NCBI GenBank assembly: GCA_029964075.1
Contig: CM057149.1
Span: forward strand, 18,056,197-18,120,196
DNA from: Patiria pectinifera
Lineage: Eukaryota; Echinodermata; Asteroidea; Valvatida; Asterinidae
Direction of reading: 5' to 3'
Length of the DNA stretch: 64,000 bases
Shown piece after piece: positions 26,001-37,685 of this stretch. A model generated the notes under the pieces. That model saw only the letters and a list, made by a program, of their open reading frames with translations. It made no database searches and was not told the origin of the DNA. Both the position numbers and the translations under genes were made by a program. Numbering within the stretch: position 1 is the first letter of the stretch; every line of letters begins with the position of its first letter.

Positions 26001-26499
26001 ATCACCTCTATATTTGCAAAATTATACACATATTTTGAACTTAGGTACGGATTGATGTGAGGTGATAACACACTTTTGGAGGAAAAAATATCAGCTCTTG
26101 GAGTTCAGAGACACTTCACTGCTTGCATGCAACAGCAAAATAATCGTCTTGCTTCTTCTGGAGTTCGAGATTTTGTTGAATGTGTTTTGATGAACCTCAT
26201 CCCTTGTCATAGGTTGGAGGAGGAGGAAGCTCGAATCACCAAACTTGAAAAACAAGATGGGAGTACCGGTGTCGTATACATTGGGACTCCCATATCTGGT
26301 CTCTTTTACCTTATATGGACTCCAACCCTCACACGCGACCAGTCACTTCCCTAATTATCTTCACTAATAGGCATGCGCAATGCAACCAGTCAGTCCGTTT
26401 TTTTTATAGTAGTCCGGACATGGAAATACCAGCCACAAAGTCAACGACATCAACTTAGATGGTTAGTTTTTATTATTTTGCTCACTTTTAGTTTCTAAA
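23031..26499. other. Non-coding stretch, no gene seen
   Basis: Holds the 106-bp tandem duplication and otherwise unremarkable AT-rich sequence. Overlapping frames at 25411 and 25554 run through the duplication and are judged accidental. Confidence 0.5.
25410..25612 (+). repeat. Diverged 106-bp tandem duplication
   Basis: Two adjacent copies share GGGAT.TT..CGAAATC, AGTATGT.CTC..ATGTCTG and TTTGGATCAAA in order. The period is not a multiple of three, so the duplicated frame is not conserved, arguing against coding. Confidence 0.8.
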
Positions 26500-26878
26500 C
26501 TGTGGCGTAAATCTGTGCCAACGAGGGGGGGGGGGGATGGGGGATGACCAAAATCAAAAAATTGCCCGGTCGTAGAAATTCGAAAAGTTGGGGGGGGGGG
26601 GGTACCTCGGGCTGGATACCACATTACACTAGGGGCGCTCTTCAGTATATAGATGTTTATCAACATGTATAACTCGCGCTTACATTAAATTTAACAGCGA
26701 ATTTTATAAGTTTTTGCACTTGTTTCTCCACTTTTCAGTGCTATTGAATACATTTTGGTTGTTGGGATGTTCGAACAATACCTCAAAATCCGCATCTTTT
26801 TTTCTCATCACGAAAAAGTGTGTGGGGGGATGATTCAATAGCCTAAACCCCTCCCCCCCCCCAGGAATTACGCCCCTG
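26500..26878. mobile_element. Probable hAT-type MITE (GGCGTAATTCC termini)
   Basis: CTGTGGCGTAAATCT at the left is an imperfect inverse of AGGAATTACGCCCCTG at the right. The interior has the long G and C runs (26525, 26590, 26850) seen in the other two hAT-type MITEs. The flanks do not give a convincing 8-bp duplication, so the limits are tentative. Confidence 0.45.
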
Positions 26879-27900
26879 ATTAAAAAAAAGAAAAAAAGAC
26901 ACTTATCTAAAAGACCAAACAACCCAATAGAAGACAAAATCAAATCGGACCTGTAACATGGAAGCACTCTGTGACATGCAAAACAATATTTTTCTTACCT
27001 GTAGGGTTAACATAACATGCTGCAAAAGCGAACTGACCCGACAATAAAATCGTTTATCTTTAGCCCGCGCGCAGTTTTAATGCGTTGCATTGATTTTCTT
27101 TTTCTTAAGTGGGTGCCGCGTGACCGTTTCATTACCAACTCAGCCTGCGGTCACGCAGACCCGTTGCCCCCGTCAGTTTGCCATGGTGTCCCTCTTGCTC
27201 TTTGACTGTCCCAGCACCATGTGAAATGGATTTCCCCCTAGCCCATTAGGGTCAGTCGAGGAACCGGCGATTTCTTGGGGTTTTTTTTCACTTCTCATCG
27301 TGACTCAGGGATGATGAGGGAGGTCACGTGATCCTTGTCTTCGTCCGCTTGATGATCAAGACCATCTTGTAGTCTAGTTCTGGGCTCCAGTCCTGGACAT
27401 GACAATACCTTGCTAGACCGCAGTTACCTTTGATGTCATGGCAGTCAGTCACCGACGTAACATCCACCGATGTGTCTTTCTTATTATATCAGGGGTGAGA
27501 TTTGTTAGGATTTTTCTTGTGTGAATGAGAGTCAAGACGAAAACTAAAACAATCGGAGGTTGTTGGTTTTTACCGTGGCGACTTTATTTCCAGTGATTTC
27601 TTTAGAATGGAAGGTGAATTTTGATCGTGATTTTCTAAGATTGATAAAATGAAGTAACTTCGTAGAGATTGTGATGATTGATCACCATATAAACCGCACT
27701 AGTCAAGTCGTGAAAGTTTCTCGAAGAGTAATCACCGTCACGGGAATTAGGGGAAATTCAATTTCGGTAAAGTGTAAGAAAATCTTCGGTGCCACTTAAG
27801 GGTCCCCGACTGGAAGATAAACCTGTTCCAAAATGATTCTGTTATTTATTTATTTTTGGTATATCTATATATTTGTTTATCTATTTATTAATACAAACAA

Positions 27901-27990
27901 GTTAAACAAGTTGACTGAAGCGGAGTATGAACCTGCCACCTCTGCTCTACCAACTGAGCTATCCAGCCATACGGTGGCGGTTCCCATGTT
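27901..27990 (-). repeat. tRNA-derived arm, minus strand
   Basis: Read on the minus strand: GGGAACCGCCACCGTATGG, then A box GATAGCTCAGTTGGTAGAGC, B box-like GCAGGTTCATACTCC and CAGTCAACTTG. The T-arm stem is poor and I could not fold a complete cloverleaf, so this is a tRNA-derived repeat and not a working tRNA gene. Confidence 0.7.
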
Positions 27991-28054
27991 AGTCGAGTTC
28001 CGTGTTCAAGGGACTCTAGTCAGACGTGCCCTTGAATAAAAACCTTGACCAAAA

Positions 28055-28160
28055 ATGGGGAACCGCTAACATAGGGTTGTAGCTCAGTGGGTAGACTACC
28101 GGTTCGCTATTCGGGAGGGCGTAGTTCAAGCCCCGCTACAGTCAACTTTTTTGTACAACT
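28055..28160 (+). repeat. tRNA-derived arm, plus strand
   Basis: GGGAACCGCTAACATAGG, then A box TGTAGCTCAGTGGGTAGAC (28078-28096), B box AGTTCAAGCCC (28123-28133) and CTACAGTCAACTTTTTTG. A seven-base acceptor stem can pair (GGTTGTA with TACAGTC, using wobble), but the T-stem does not. It is a diverged inverted copy of the arm at 27901-27990; the two heads face each other across 60-70 bases that contain TTCAAGGG...CCCTTGAA. Confidence 0.7.
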
Positions 28161-28629
28161 TTTAAAAATATTGTAATTCGTCTAGTCAGTTTCCCTTGTG
28201 ATTTTTTGTATTTATTTCTGGTAAGACGACGTTACAAGAGTGTGTGTCGGACTCATGCTGGGGGGGGGGGGTGAAGGAAGAGGGGGGAGTATGGTCATCG
28301 GTACCTTGAAAGGAACTCCTGGTCTTTCTGTGCTAGTCCGTGGTTTATCCTGCTCAATCCCCACCTCATATCTTCTAAGACAATCAACATACCCCAGGCT
28401 GAACCATTAAGAACCGTAGAAGATCCAATTAAAGTGTTAAGCTAGAGGGTCTTGTCTAATTGCCGGAGACATTTTGGTACACCGTAAGGTGTGATGAACT
28501 GTGAGCGATAAAATACCTTGAACGAGGCTGATCAGTGCCTGGTACCCGTCAGTATTACTTGATATGAATTGTAGGAACCAACGAAATTCCACCTCCTTGT
28601 AACATCATAGGGTGCAACCCGGTAAATAA

Positions 28630-28791
28630 ATTCCCATAGACACCAGTGATAAATCCCCATACTTCAAAATTCTTTTGAAATCACTCAAAACTCTCACAGG
28701 TGTTCAGGCTTCACAGAAAAATGACGATCAACACGTCATCTTTCATTTTCCATTCGGATTTTGGTGGGTTGACCATTGCCTTTTTGAGAAT
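28630..28791 (+). repeat. Dispersed repeat R1, copy 1
   Basis: ATTCCCATAGACACCAGTG, TAAATCCCCATACTTCAAAA and CATGTCATCTTTCATTTTC-type blocks match 63832-64000 in order and orientation, at about 85% by eye. There is no coding frame and the class is unknown. Confidence 0.85.
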
Positions 28792-29943
28792 TGCCTAATT
28801 AATCGGCGAATCTGTTCACGTGTAATAGACCACGGCGAATGACTAAAGCACACCAAGGATTCAGTGGTCAATATTTTATTGTTTTGCTTCAGCTGCTGTC
28901 CACTTTGTTTAAAGCGTTTTACTGTTAATTGTCTGTGAAACGCGCGGCGCGTGTCAGATTAAAAATCTCTGGCCACAGTCGGTCCATGATCCTCGATGGC
29001 CCTTGCAATTTCGGACAGGAATCCCCCACCTGTTATTTTTCGCTGACCATTACCGCGTCCTTGCCCCTTCGTGGCTGAAATCTTAAGTCTCAGTCATCTC
29101 AATTAGGCAACTAATTCTCGATTTGGTCCTTTCAAATTATGTACATTTTGCTGGTAACCAACGCAGTTTTAAGGACCGCAAACTTTCGCTCATCTCCAAC
29201 GCCCAAAGCCCTGACCGCTAATCCCTTTCACACACAAATACCTGTGAAGGAAACGTAGGCGTCGCAAGGAATTGTGGGTAGGTCACTTGCCTTGAACAAT
29301 GGCGCATTTCTTTTGAAGTGCTTACCCGGGGTCATTTTCTATAACTAGTGGGATGCCGCGCTTCGAGCGCCACCCGCTAAGTGGGTGAAGTTATTCTGAA
29401 TACTTTTGGGAGAAATTTCCATCTGGAGATAATCACCCCTAAAAATAGTCCTGAAGCCCATAGCCATTTTGTAAAACGATGCCTACGCTCCATTGCAAAA
29501 TAGAGCCCTTTAGGGCCCGATTTCATCCAAATTTCTCAGAAATACAAGCTGACCGTCCTGTGCACGGCTTCCACCCTTCTCTTTTACAAACCATTAAGTT
29601 TACGACCCACAAAATGATCTAATACCGAAGAATTTGAGGGCATGCAAATCGTGATTTGGCCGGCGTATGCAATTTTGGGCCTGTTTACTGGCCTGAACCC
29701 TTCGGATCGTCTCTAGTCTGGTGATTATTAACTGGATTAGCTGTTTCCATGGTGAAACGTCTAACCTCCAAACAAAAAAATAATTCATTTATTACCGATA
29801 ATATATCCAGCTTATAATAAGACTTACGTTCTTACAAAACGCTTAACCACTAAAAATTGTTATCGCTACGCACTGACCACTAGGCGTTCAGGTATTAAGT
29901 CCTTAACAAATTGAGACGGGTTTGCCATGAGGAGCAGAGCGTC

Positions 29944-29994
29944 TTTCGCGCCAAAATTTGACCGCCGTGCTTCGGTCATCATTTCCCGCCCAAT
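29944..29994. promoter_or_regulatory. Twin E2F-type sites with a CCAAT box
   Basis: TTTCGCGCCAAAA (29944-29956) is a textbook E2F dyad. TTTCCCGCC (29982-29990) is a second E2F-type site, fused to CCAAT (29990-29994). The combination is typical of cell-cycle promoters. A plus-strand open frame follows at 30140. Whether the promoter is active and which strand it serves are unknown. Confidence 0.45.
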
Positions 29995-30139
29995 GTCAAC
30001 CCCTACATATTGGAGGAGACACACTCTTTGCGACAGACTTTCCACGAATTAGGTGGACACACTGTCGCGTCCTATAGCAGATTTCATAACCCGTTTTGGT
30101 GGACGAGCCCTGAACCGGCTTGGCAGGCCTGACCGGGAA

Positions 30140-30424
30140 ATGCGTGGGGAAAGCAATATTAATTGGGCAAGGCTATCGTGGTATGGCTTTGCTGTTGGAT
30201 CATATTATTATGTCGGCATTACGGTGGCTGCAACCATTCCAGCTTTCTGGGGTCTAGAGAAGCTTAGAGTCTGGTTCTACGGCCTTCTAGGAATCTGTAT
30301 TATCTTCCCAAAAAGACACCCCATAGGCCCTGAACAACCTACGACATTTGACCAGATATGCCCCCTGCAAATAATACGATATCAAGAACCCCTTTTGTTA
30401 TCGCGGTTTAAAAAACTACATTAA
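30140..30424 (+). CDS. Hypothetical short open frame downstream of E2F-type sites
   Basis: From ATG 30140 the frame codes for 94 residues; it is open upstream to 30053 but only through a GTG. The sequence is Trp/Tyr-rich near the start (NINWARLSWYGFAVGSYYYV) and has two hydrophobic stretches (about residues 13-38 and 46-57) that could span or anchor in a membrane. Downstream residues look random. I do not recognise it. Support is the promoter-like context 150-200 bases upstream. It could be a first exon, or chance. Confidence 0.2.
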   Translation: MRGESNINWARLSWYGFAVGSYYYVGITVAATIPAFWGLEKLRVWFYGLLGICIIFPKRHPIGPEQPTTFDQICPLQIIRYQEPLLLSRFKKLH

Positions 30425-30575
30425 GTTTTCAAACTTCTTCACTATCTACTCTGAGATTTCTTTGGGGAAAGCTGCCCGATTCCACTCTGCGAATAAGGCG
30501 AAGAAGTGTGTTTGTGTGCTCATGGCATACTCTTTGTGGACCTAGTGAACAGAAGCACAGGATGCAGGAAGTGTG

Positions 30576-30611
30576 AACGTTGTGTGGACTTGCCCACGTC
30601 CACACAACGTT
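30576..30611. repeat. Perfect 14-bp-stem hairpin
   Basis: AACGTTGTGTGGAC, eight-base loop TTGCCCAC, then GTCCACACAACGTT. No T-run follows and no promoter is seen, so a role as a terminator or small RNA is not supported. Confidence 0.9.
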
Positions 30612-32666
30612 TCCCCCTCTCTGGAAAACAGTTTTAGAGGCATTTGGGGGTTAGGGATATCGTTGCAAAATGAAGAGGAACGGTCAAGGAACTCATGATC
30701 GAAATTGGAAAGAGTATTCACAGTGCAAGTAAAAACGACTTTTTCTCCGTTTTTTTCTGAACTGCCCGAATCAAAGGATGTCCACAGTACGTATGGAAGG
30801 AAAGGCTGTGTGAGTGTGTACATGTATGGCTTTACGATAGAGGACATACACAGGGAGAACAAAAGATCCTATCAGTCCTCGAACGTTGGGTCTTTTGTTG
30901 AAAACGGTCCTCGATCGTACGGTGGTTATGTGCTTTATAGTCTATAGGAGAGTGTTATATTACAGGGACAAAGGGAAACACAAAACATTGTCCTCGGGCG
31001 TATAGAAATTCAAGACTGTGTGAGTGTGTTACTTCAGCATAGTGCACCGTTTCCGATTGTTTACGGAACATGGAAAGCAACTTCAAATCTATCAACAGAA
31101 AATGGAAGAATCAACCAGCATCAAGTACAGAAAGAAATGTGAATATTGCTGGCATTTCCAATCCCCCAAATAACATCACATAAGGTTTTGGACAACTGTG
31201 TAGTGACTCTTTACCTTGAATTCAGATGGGAAGTCTAGAAATGCTTTCTCATCCTTGTACGCTGGTCGCATTTGGAGAGCTCTGTGAGTGATTTATGAGA
31301 CGGATATTCGGCGTAATTTTCTTTCCTTGGTTGCATCTCCTCGGTGAAATTGGCTTAATAATTGGAAGCTGCGTGGATCCTCAGGGAATAGACCGCGAGC
31401 TGAACATACTGACGATTTTTCGGTCGGGTTTGGGCGCTGGGTAGGTGGCAAAGTCCACTGGCTACGCTGACCAGTGTCCGTAGAGGCTGCAGGATGACCA
31501 CGCCAACTCCCAGTGGCGAGAGGGGTAAACACAATTTCCGGGACCCGCGAGGATCGTCTGTAACCGGAATATGACCACAATTCTTCAACTCCTTTTTTTA
31601 TTTCTGGGAAATTTAACTGTCAAGTCGTGATCGGTGTATAATGAAGACGAATCGCTCCGTGTAATCGCGCGGACAGTGAAGATAGCAGAGCAAATTCAGA
31701 AAGATAACTCGGAAGTCTCGGTTCGTTGTTTGAAATGGAATTCCTCATTTGTTACATCATTGTGCTGCTAAGTCCAATTTCAAAATTTCACTCACGCGCA
31801 CCTGGTTTGAAATCTGTCCAAAGAATGACAGAAAACTGAGGACCCCTAGGATCGCGACGAGTTATACCTTGCGACAAGTTTAAATATACTGTGTACTTTG
31901 TTCAAGGTAGAGTAGATCAGTTGCAGCTGTCCAAAAAGTAACTGACGAAATTATAGTTGAAAAGTTACTTGGTTTATTTATGATAGTATGGCACTAACCT
32001 CCCTGGGAAATTAAACTTTCTGGCTTGCCTTAATTTTGGAGAAACCAATAAAAGAAGGCCATTTCCAAAGATGTGTCAAGTGACGCATTTTTCGAAATGT
32101 CTGTTAGAGTAGTTGGTTCGTAATTCGGCGAATCCGTGAATGGGTGCGCGCAAGCGTTGACAACACGCATGTGTGCGTGGTTGCTTCAGTTCAGTGCGTG
32201 ACATCGCGTAGCTGCAATCGACTGAATGAGAACGTGCTCCGGATGCTGATTTCGGGCGTAACTCAAAACATGACTTGGCAACTTTTGATTTGAAATCGAG
32301 ATCCTAGAATATGGTTTTCTCGGAATATACAGCATTCACTGAGCTAAAACTTCATCAGGTTAGTTGTTAAACACCCGTCTTTAGATTTAAAGCACTTTTT
32401 TTTGCTTCAAACGAAAAAAATGCATAAAATATGACAAGTGATCAACCCTACCTTTAAGCCGTGTAATGTGTAAAAGTGGGTCAGTGCAACGTTCCAACAT
32501 TTTCCTAAAGTAGACCCAAAGTTGGCCCAAACCTCTTCCGACCTTAAAACCATAGGGTTTGGGCAAACACCAAGCACCTTTCAAGAACCTGCTAGCAACT
32601 GATTTAAAACGAGGACAATAACATAACGTTTATGCCATGTAAGGTGCGGTTTATGACAGAAACAAG

Positions 32667-32927
32667 AGGGGCGGATCTAGCTTTCAGGAAACGGGGGGGG
32701 GGGTCGATGTGAAGGGTGAGAGTTGAGTGAAGGCATATCCTTTTAAGGTGGTTCAGGGCATGCCCCCGAAAAGAAAAATGAAATCTACGATGCTCCTGCA
32801 TGCTAAGTCAATTTTGAAATAAATTTAGGAACTTCAGCATTCCATTTATAATTTTTGGCCCCATTTTACTAATATCATGTCGTTAGTCAGTGGCTGAACG
32901 GGAGGGGGGTCCCTAGATCCGCAACTG
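32667..32927. mobile_element. hAT-type MITE (GGCGGATCTAG termini)
   Basis: Left end AGGGGCGGATCTAG and right end CTAGATCCGCAACTG are inverted and match the element at 15672. AACAAG lies on both sides (32661-32666 and 32928-32933). The duplication looks shortened from eight to six bases by a small deletion at the left junction. The body includes a run of G. Confidence 0.7.
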
Positions 32928-32933
32928 AACAAG

Positions 32934-34854
32934 TGGAGAAACAGGTTTTATGTACACAAATCTCAAATATTTCGATATTATAGAACTTTATTTTTTCCAA
33001 GATGACAAGTTTGAACCGCGGGATGGCGGACCCCTTAAGCGTTTCGTTTGCAAAAAAACAAGCTAACACATATTACATTCAGCCAAAGTGCAAATCAACA
33101 ACGGAAGTAAACGGAAAAGGCATGCATTGTCAATATCTCCAGTTTTAAAGTTTGAATTAGCAAATACTTCCCGCACAATTTGAATTTCTCCCAAAATGGA
33201 TAGGCTACTTGATGTTACCTGATGTTATGATGCTGATGCATAAATGAGGCACTTTAATTTAACGAGACTTTTCCAATCTCATACCGGGGACCAATCACGA
33301 ACCAAAAAAGCGAATGCCTCGAATATTGAAAACAACTTATGAGGATGGTTGTACTGGGATTGGAGTAACTTTCAGGAGAGGAGAAAGGTATGGGCTGTGA
33401 TATTAGAAAGCTAAATACATGTATTGCAATTTCAGCGTTGTTCTTCAGCTTTCTTCATCGCAATTGATATTTCTATCGGTGCTTTTGTCGACATCTAAAA
33501 TAAGCCAACGTAAATCTTAAGAAATTGCTCCTCCTTTCTAAATCAAGATACCTAGACGTAAAATGAGGAAAGTAATCAGCCAGGAGCTGTTTACTGCAAG
33601 CAAACTGTCATCAGGTCTCGCCAGGCTCTCCGGAGGAAAATTACAGAAAACGCTGAGCGGGAAGAGAAGAAGGAAGACTGGTTTGAAATTGGTTAACGAT
33701 CTGGCCTGAAAGATCGGATCCACCAAGCACGCACGGAGCGTATCAAATGGCCAGCGTTGCCGTACCACCACCGTCGCCATGTTGAAAGCTGCAGTCAAAG
33801 TTGACAGTTTGTAGAAATCACCGTTCAATCAGTATTCCATGCCCCTTGAAAGAGGAGGGATCGGTTTATCATTCCCCACGTCACGCCAAGCACGACCGAC
33901 ATAAAAGATTGTCCCATCGTGATTGGTCCAAGTTTTCACTTTAATAAAAAATATCGTGTCTGCGTTTATGATATGAATATTGTTGTAACCCGTATTTCAC
34001 CCACACACACACGCACTTTGCCAAAGTTCGACCTCGTCAGGTTACAAAAGATCCCAGTTAATTCCTTCGTTCATTTGTCTACGAACTGGTTTTTGTTTTG
34101 TCTGGTTTTGTTATTTTTCTGTTTAGTTTTGGATCACTCTCCGCGAGTGTCCGTTCCATTTGCCGTCTGATATTTCGACAGCATTTATCTAACTCGCCCG
34201 CGCATTCCAGAGAAGATAAGACGGCATTTTGTTTTCTCTGTAGCATATACGCCTGGATCTGAGACCCCTGGAAATCTCTCACAGTTGTTGCTCCCGGGGA
34301 GTGTGAAAAGAAACTTTTACTCCGAAATGTCATCGTTTGTAAACTTTTCTCCATGATTTGACTGAGCATACATGACGAAGCATGCATGAAGCATACTGAA
34401 TATAATGGCAACCCACACACGTTGTCCTGGGCGTGTATTAGCTCCAACAAGCCAAGCAAGCCATTGAAGTACACAATGATTAGGATCTTATTTCATTGGT
34501 ACATGGTTTCTCAATAATCTTCTGAAATAAACAAAGCATTCCTGATTTCCCCTGATGATTCATATTCAGAACCCTCTCGAAAACAGGTCCCTTCATTTTT
34601 TTTGCCCACCACAAAATAGAATCGTGCCTTCTGTTCGTTTTTATCTGTAATATGCCAGTGCCCTAGTTCTTAACGTCACACATGATTAAAAGCAATCGAT
34701 GGAATTTATTAATCAAATCAAAAATTTAGTGAAACTTTATCAGGTTAAAATTCAGGCACGCTATCAATTCTATCACGAAGGCCCCCTTCAGTGGTTTGTG
34801 CTAGCTGTTGTTCAGTTTGCGCAGAAAGAGAGCATTTCGTTTGTGGGATGTAGA
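32934..34854. other. Non-coding stretch, no gene seen
   Basis: AT-rich sequence between a hAT MITE and a hairpin MITE, with frames under 135 codons and no recognised domain. Confidence 0.5.
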
Positions 34855-35342
34855 ATGCAAAATTGTTTTAGTGTAGTTCTGCATATAGCACTTTCAAAAT
34901 CTAGGATATGAAAGCCCAATTTATAAGCTTTCTTTTAGTACAAGAATCATTCAAATCACTCATGTACTTTTCAAGTTACGGAGTTTTAAACACAACCACC
35001 GTTTTAAAATTCTGTCCACGGATCACAAAAAAGGTGTGCGTTCTTTCAGCAAAACGAAAACAATTCACGCACATCCTTATGTGTGTGATTTGTTTTCGTT
35101 TTGCTGAAAGAACACCGAACTTTTTTTGTGATTCCTGAACAGAACCTTAAAACGGTGGTTGTGTTTAAAACTCTGTAACTTTAAAAGTACATGAGTAATT
35201 TGAATGATTCTTATACTAAAAGAAATCTTACGAATTGGGCTTTTATGTCCTAGATTTTTAAAGTGCTACATGCAGAACTTCACTAAAGCAATGGTCCCGA
35301 CAGTTGGGTTTCGTTGGGTTTTTTTTTACTCACCCTATATAC
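34855..35342. mobile_element. Hairpin MITE, family 1 (mariner-like ends), copy 1
   Basis: A near-complete inverted repeat: CACTTTCAAAATCTAGGATA, AAGAATCATTCAAATCACTC and CGTTCTTTCAGCAAAACGAA on the left are mirrored on the right as TTCGTTTTGCTGAAAGAACA and the corresponding segments. The right end is a run of T followed by ACTCACCCTATATA, the pattern of mariner/Tc1-type termini next to a TA. The matching left terminus is lost. Related copies are at 58060-58300 and 58564-59060. Family assignment rests on the terminal sequence only. Confidence 0.8.
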
Positions 35343-36289
35343 ATGTATGCGGGAAAAGGTGGATGATATTGTGTACCAGTCTTTAACTCTGACTCAAACT
35401 TACCTTTAACAGTTTACACTTCGTTGCCCGATGTGTAAACCTATATATTTTATCAACTTTAAATGGTTACAGTCTCACGCGATCCATCAAAGGCTGAGAG
35501 ACTCCCATTCATTAAAAGTCAGACCCAACCGTTCGCGCCTTAAAACTCATTCCGTTGCCTTTGACTTTAACAAGTTGATGTCAGCAAGTAAGAAAATGAC
35601 CGAAACATGTGGTTTTTAACACATTTTGTTTTAATGTTGAAAACACGCGTAAATACCACCGAGTGACTGTCCTTTTTTCCCCTTGGTAACAGCAAAGCTG
35701 AATACCTTTTATTTTGGAGGATTTCACGATCGTTTTATGTACTGAACTGTCGATTTCGCTTTTCAAAGTGAAAATAAGAAAACAGCAGTTGAATACCACT
35801 AGCTGTAGTACGTGCACGGAAGTCGGAATCATACACAAGAGACCAATCAAACGGCATACCAGCTAGCCAATGTGAGGAAGTCACGTATAGCAAGGGTCCC
35901 TACGTGTTTGCAGCACGTTGGTTTCATTACATAGCTCGATTTGAAAGAACCCTCGTTAGGTATGCATGCTTTTTGTGCGTGAGGTGCGAGTCCAATGCAG
36001 AAATACCGGTCGAGAGTTCACGCGGTCACAATAATTACCACCGTTGGTGGCGCTACTCGGTACGGTTGACATGTCGTGTTCCCTGACTCTGCGTTTCGCT
36101 ACGCGGTTCGAGTGGCGTTGTGTTCATGACCTCGTTATGCAAGTTCGCAAGGCCAAATGAACGCGGGAAGTTGTTAAAGGGAATATACAACATTTGCTTT
36201 TGCTGCAATTTTCAAAAATAAATTGATTTGGAGGATAAGTGTGCTATAGAAAATATTGTTAAACTAGCTTGTTTCACGTTTTGAGTTCG

Positions 36290-36720
36290 GAGATGGTGGA
36301 AAATCCAAGAAAACCAACCATATTCTTGTAGTCCGGTTCTCTGATCCCACTTGAGACGAGACGTTGCAATTTATAGACTTTGGGAATTGTAAGGTGAGAG
36401 AATCAGTCTAGCAGGCTTGTACCCCTTCACAGATGTGTAATCAATTGCAAAGTTAATGCAGAATGACTAAAGATGAAAAATTAGGAGCAGTTTTTGAAAA
36501 ATAAACCAGTTTTCTCCAACGATGGTTGGCCGACCAGCGTTGGAAAAATACATGTTTTCTTGAAAATGTCAACGAACAAGGAGGCACAATTTTACAGTTT
36601 GCTTTAAACGGTCATTCACTAACAGTCCAGTAAGATATTTTGTTATAATTTGATCATTTCGTTTCTTGATATTTGCAAATGTTGCATCTTCCCTTTAACA
36701 CACAGTTCTCGTATAGAACA
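36290..36720 (+). repeat. Dispersed repeat R2, copy 1
   Basis: Shares AACCAAGAAAA-type, CTTGTAGT..GGTTC, GCAATTTATA, CTTG.ACCCCTTC and GGTTGG.CAACCA-type blocks in the same order with 63095-63530. It is clearly diverged, an old repeat. It contains a small imperfect hairpin at about 36517-36545. No frame is conserved between the copies. Confidence 0.7.
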
Positions 36721-37145
36721 AAGTCAAGGCCTTGCTCAAAATATCGAGAACATCATAAAATTCCATAGTCGACTGCATATTTGTAGACGACATGAAGGTA
36801 GCTCGTGTTACTAACGTGTCCTATAATGGGCATATTTGTTTTATAAGTTGGTGAACCATCCAAATCCGATCAGAAATTCTTTCCTCCATGTTGATTGTCC
36901 ATATTAATCACTAGTGAACATACTTCTTTTTCCAGAATATCTTGCATCTTAATTGAGGATCGTTTTAACTTTTGAGGAGCTAGATTCATATTTTACGATT
37001 AGCTTCAATCACGACCGTCAGTCTGCGTCACAGTGAATATTTTTAAGATCTCGTGGGATTTCGCCCATGTTACAGATGTGACTTTTTCCCAGGGTAAAAT
37101 GGCTTCATGCATTTATTATACTCACAGGGGCCGTTAAGGTCGCAT

Positions 37146-37685
37146 CTATGCTCCTCGTCGATCGGGAACCATTAGGGGCCATTAGAAATGGTACGCGTAC
37201 TGGATACGTATGCGGCTCTTGTTAAATTAAATCCACATTTTTTGTGGTTATTTCATCTGGGACACTAGGCAATGTGCATTTGGGGCCGTATCATAAGTCC
37301 GACGCCTCATAGGTCCGACGCCTCAAAAGTCCAAATTTTTGGACTTATGAGGCGTCGGACTTATGAGGCATAAATTCCGCCTCATAGGTCCGACGTCTCA
37401 TAAGTCGGATGCCTCATAAGTCGGATGCCTCATAAGTCCGACAATGGACAAACGCTGTTTCAGACTTAACGAGGCGTCGGACCTGAGGCGTCGGACTTAT
37501 GAGTGGACCCCATGTGCATATCATATCAAAATGTTCAGATATAGGCCTTTATAGGTTTGGTGAAATAACTACACAAACTGGTGACACAGCCAGCCACTTT
37601 TGTTTTTCTGAGCCGCATACGTATCCGGTAGCCGCACCATTTCTAATGGTCCCTAATAGAAAAGAATCGAGTACGGGAGGCGCAT
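37146..37685. mobile_element. Palindromic element interrupted by a second element
   Basis: CCATTAGAAATGGT and GGATACGTATGCGGCTC on the left are mirrored by GAGCCGCATACGTATCC and ACCATTTCTAATGGTCCCTA on the right. The arms are about 70-90 bases with mismatches. The centre holds the separate insertion at 37280-37511. A related arm, GAGCCGCACACGCATCCCGT, recurs at about 38124. The outer limits are approximate and no target duplication was found. Confidence 0.65.
37280..37511. mobile_element. 232-bp element built of a 16-bp GCCTCATAAGTCCGAC repeat
   Basis: Flanked by a perfect 8-bp duplication ATGTGCAT (37272-37279 and 37512-37519). The ends are inverted: TTGGGGCC followed by ATAAGTCCGACGCCT on the left, GGCGTCGGACTTATGAG followed by GGACCCC on the right. 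Between them are about a dozen copies of a 16-base unit in both orientations. The 8-bp duplication fits hAT-type transposition but the termini are not the usual CAG. It sits in the middle of another palindromic element. Confidence 0.8.

Larger units (their letters stand above)
28792..32660. other. Non-coding stretch around the E2F-type sites
   Basis: Apart from the E2F/CCAAT sites, the short frame at 30140 and the hairpin at 30576, nothing is recognised. Composition is more balanced at 28900-30400 than in the flanks. Confidence 0.45.

Noticed and set aside
26076..26354. 92-codon frame with an EEEEARITKLEKQDG segment that looks like a coiled coil
   Set aside because: Only a dozen residues look structured, no splice context fits, and no family is recognised.
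28073..28145. Functional tRNA gene on the plus strand
   Set aside because: The acceptor stem pairs only with wobbles, the T-stem fails, and a diverged inverted copy lies next to it; it is a tRNA-derived repeat.
30053..30139. Upstream part of the frame at 30140 as coding
   Set aside because: It begins with GTG, not ATG. A nuclear gene would start at 30140 unless it is an internal exon.
37300..37510. CRISPR-like array of GCCTCATAAGTCCGAC units
   Set aside because: Units occur in both orientations, spacers are not unique, and the block has transposon-type ends and a target duplication in an animal genome.
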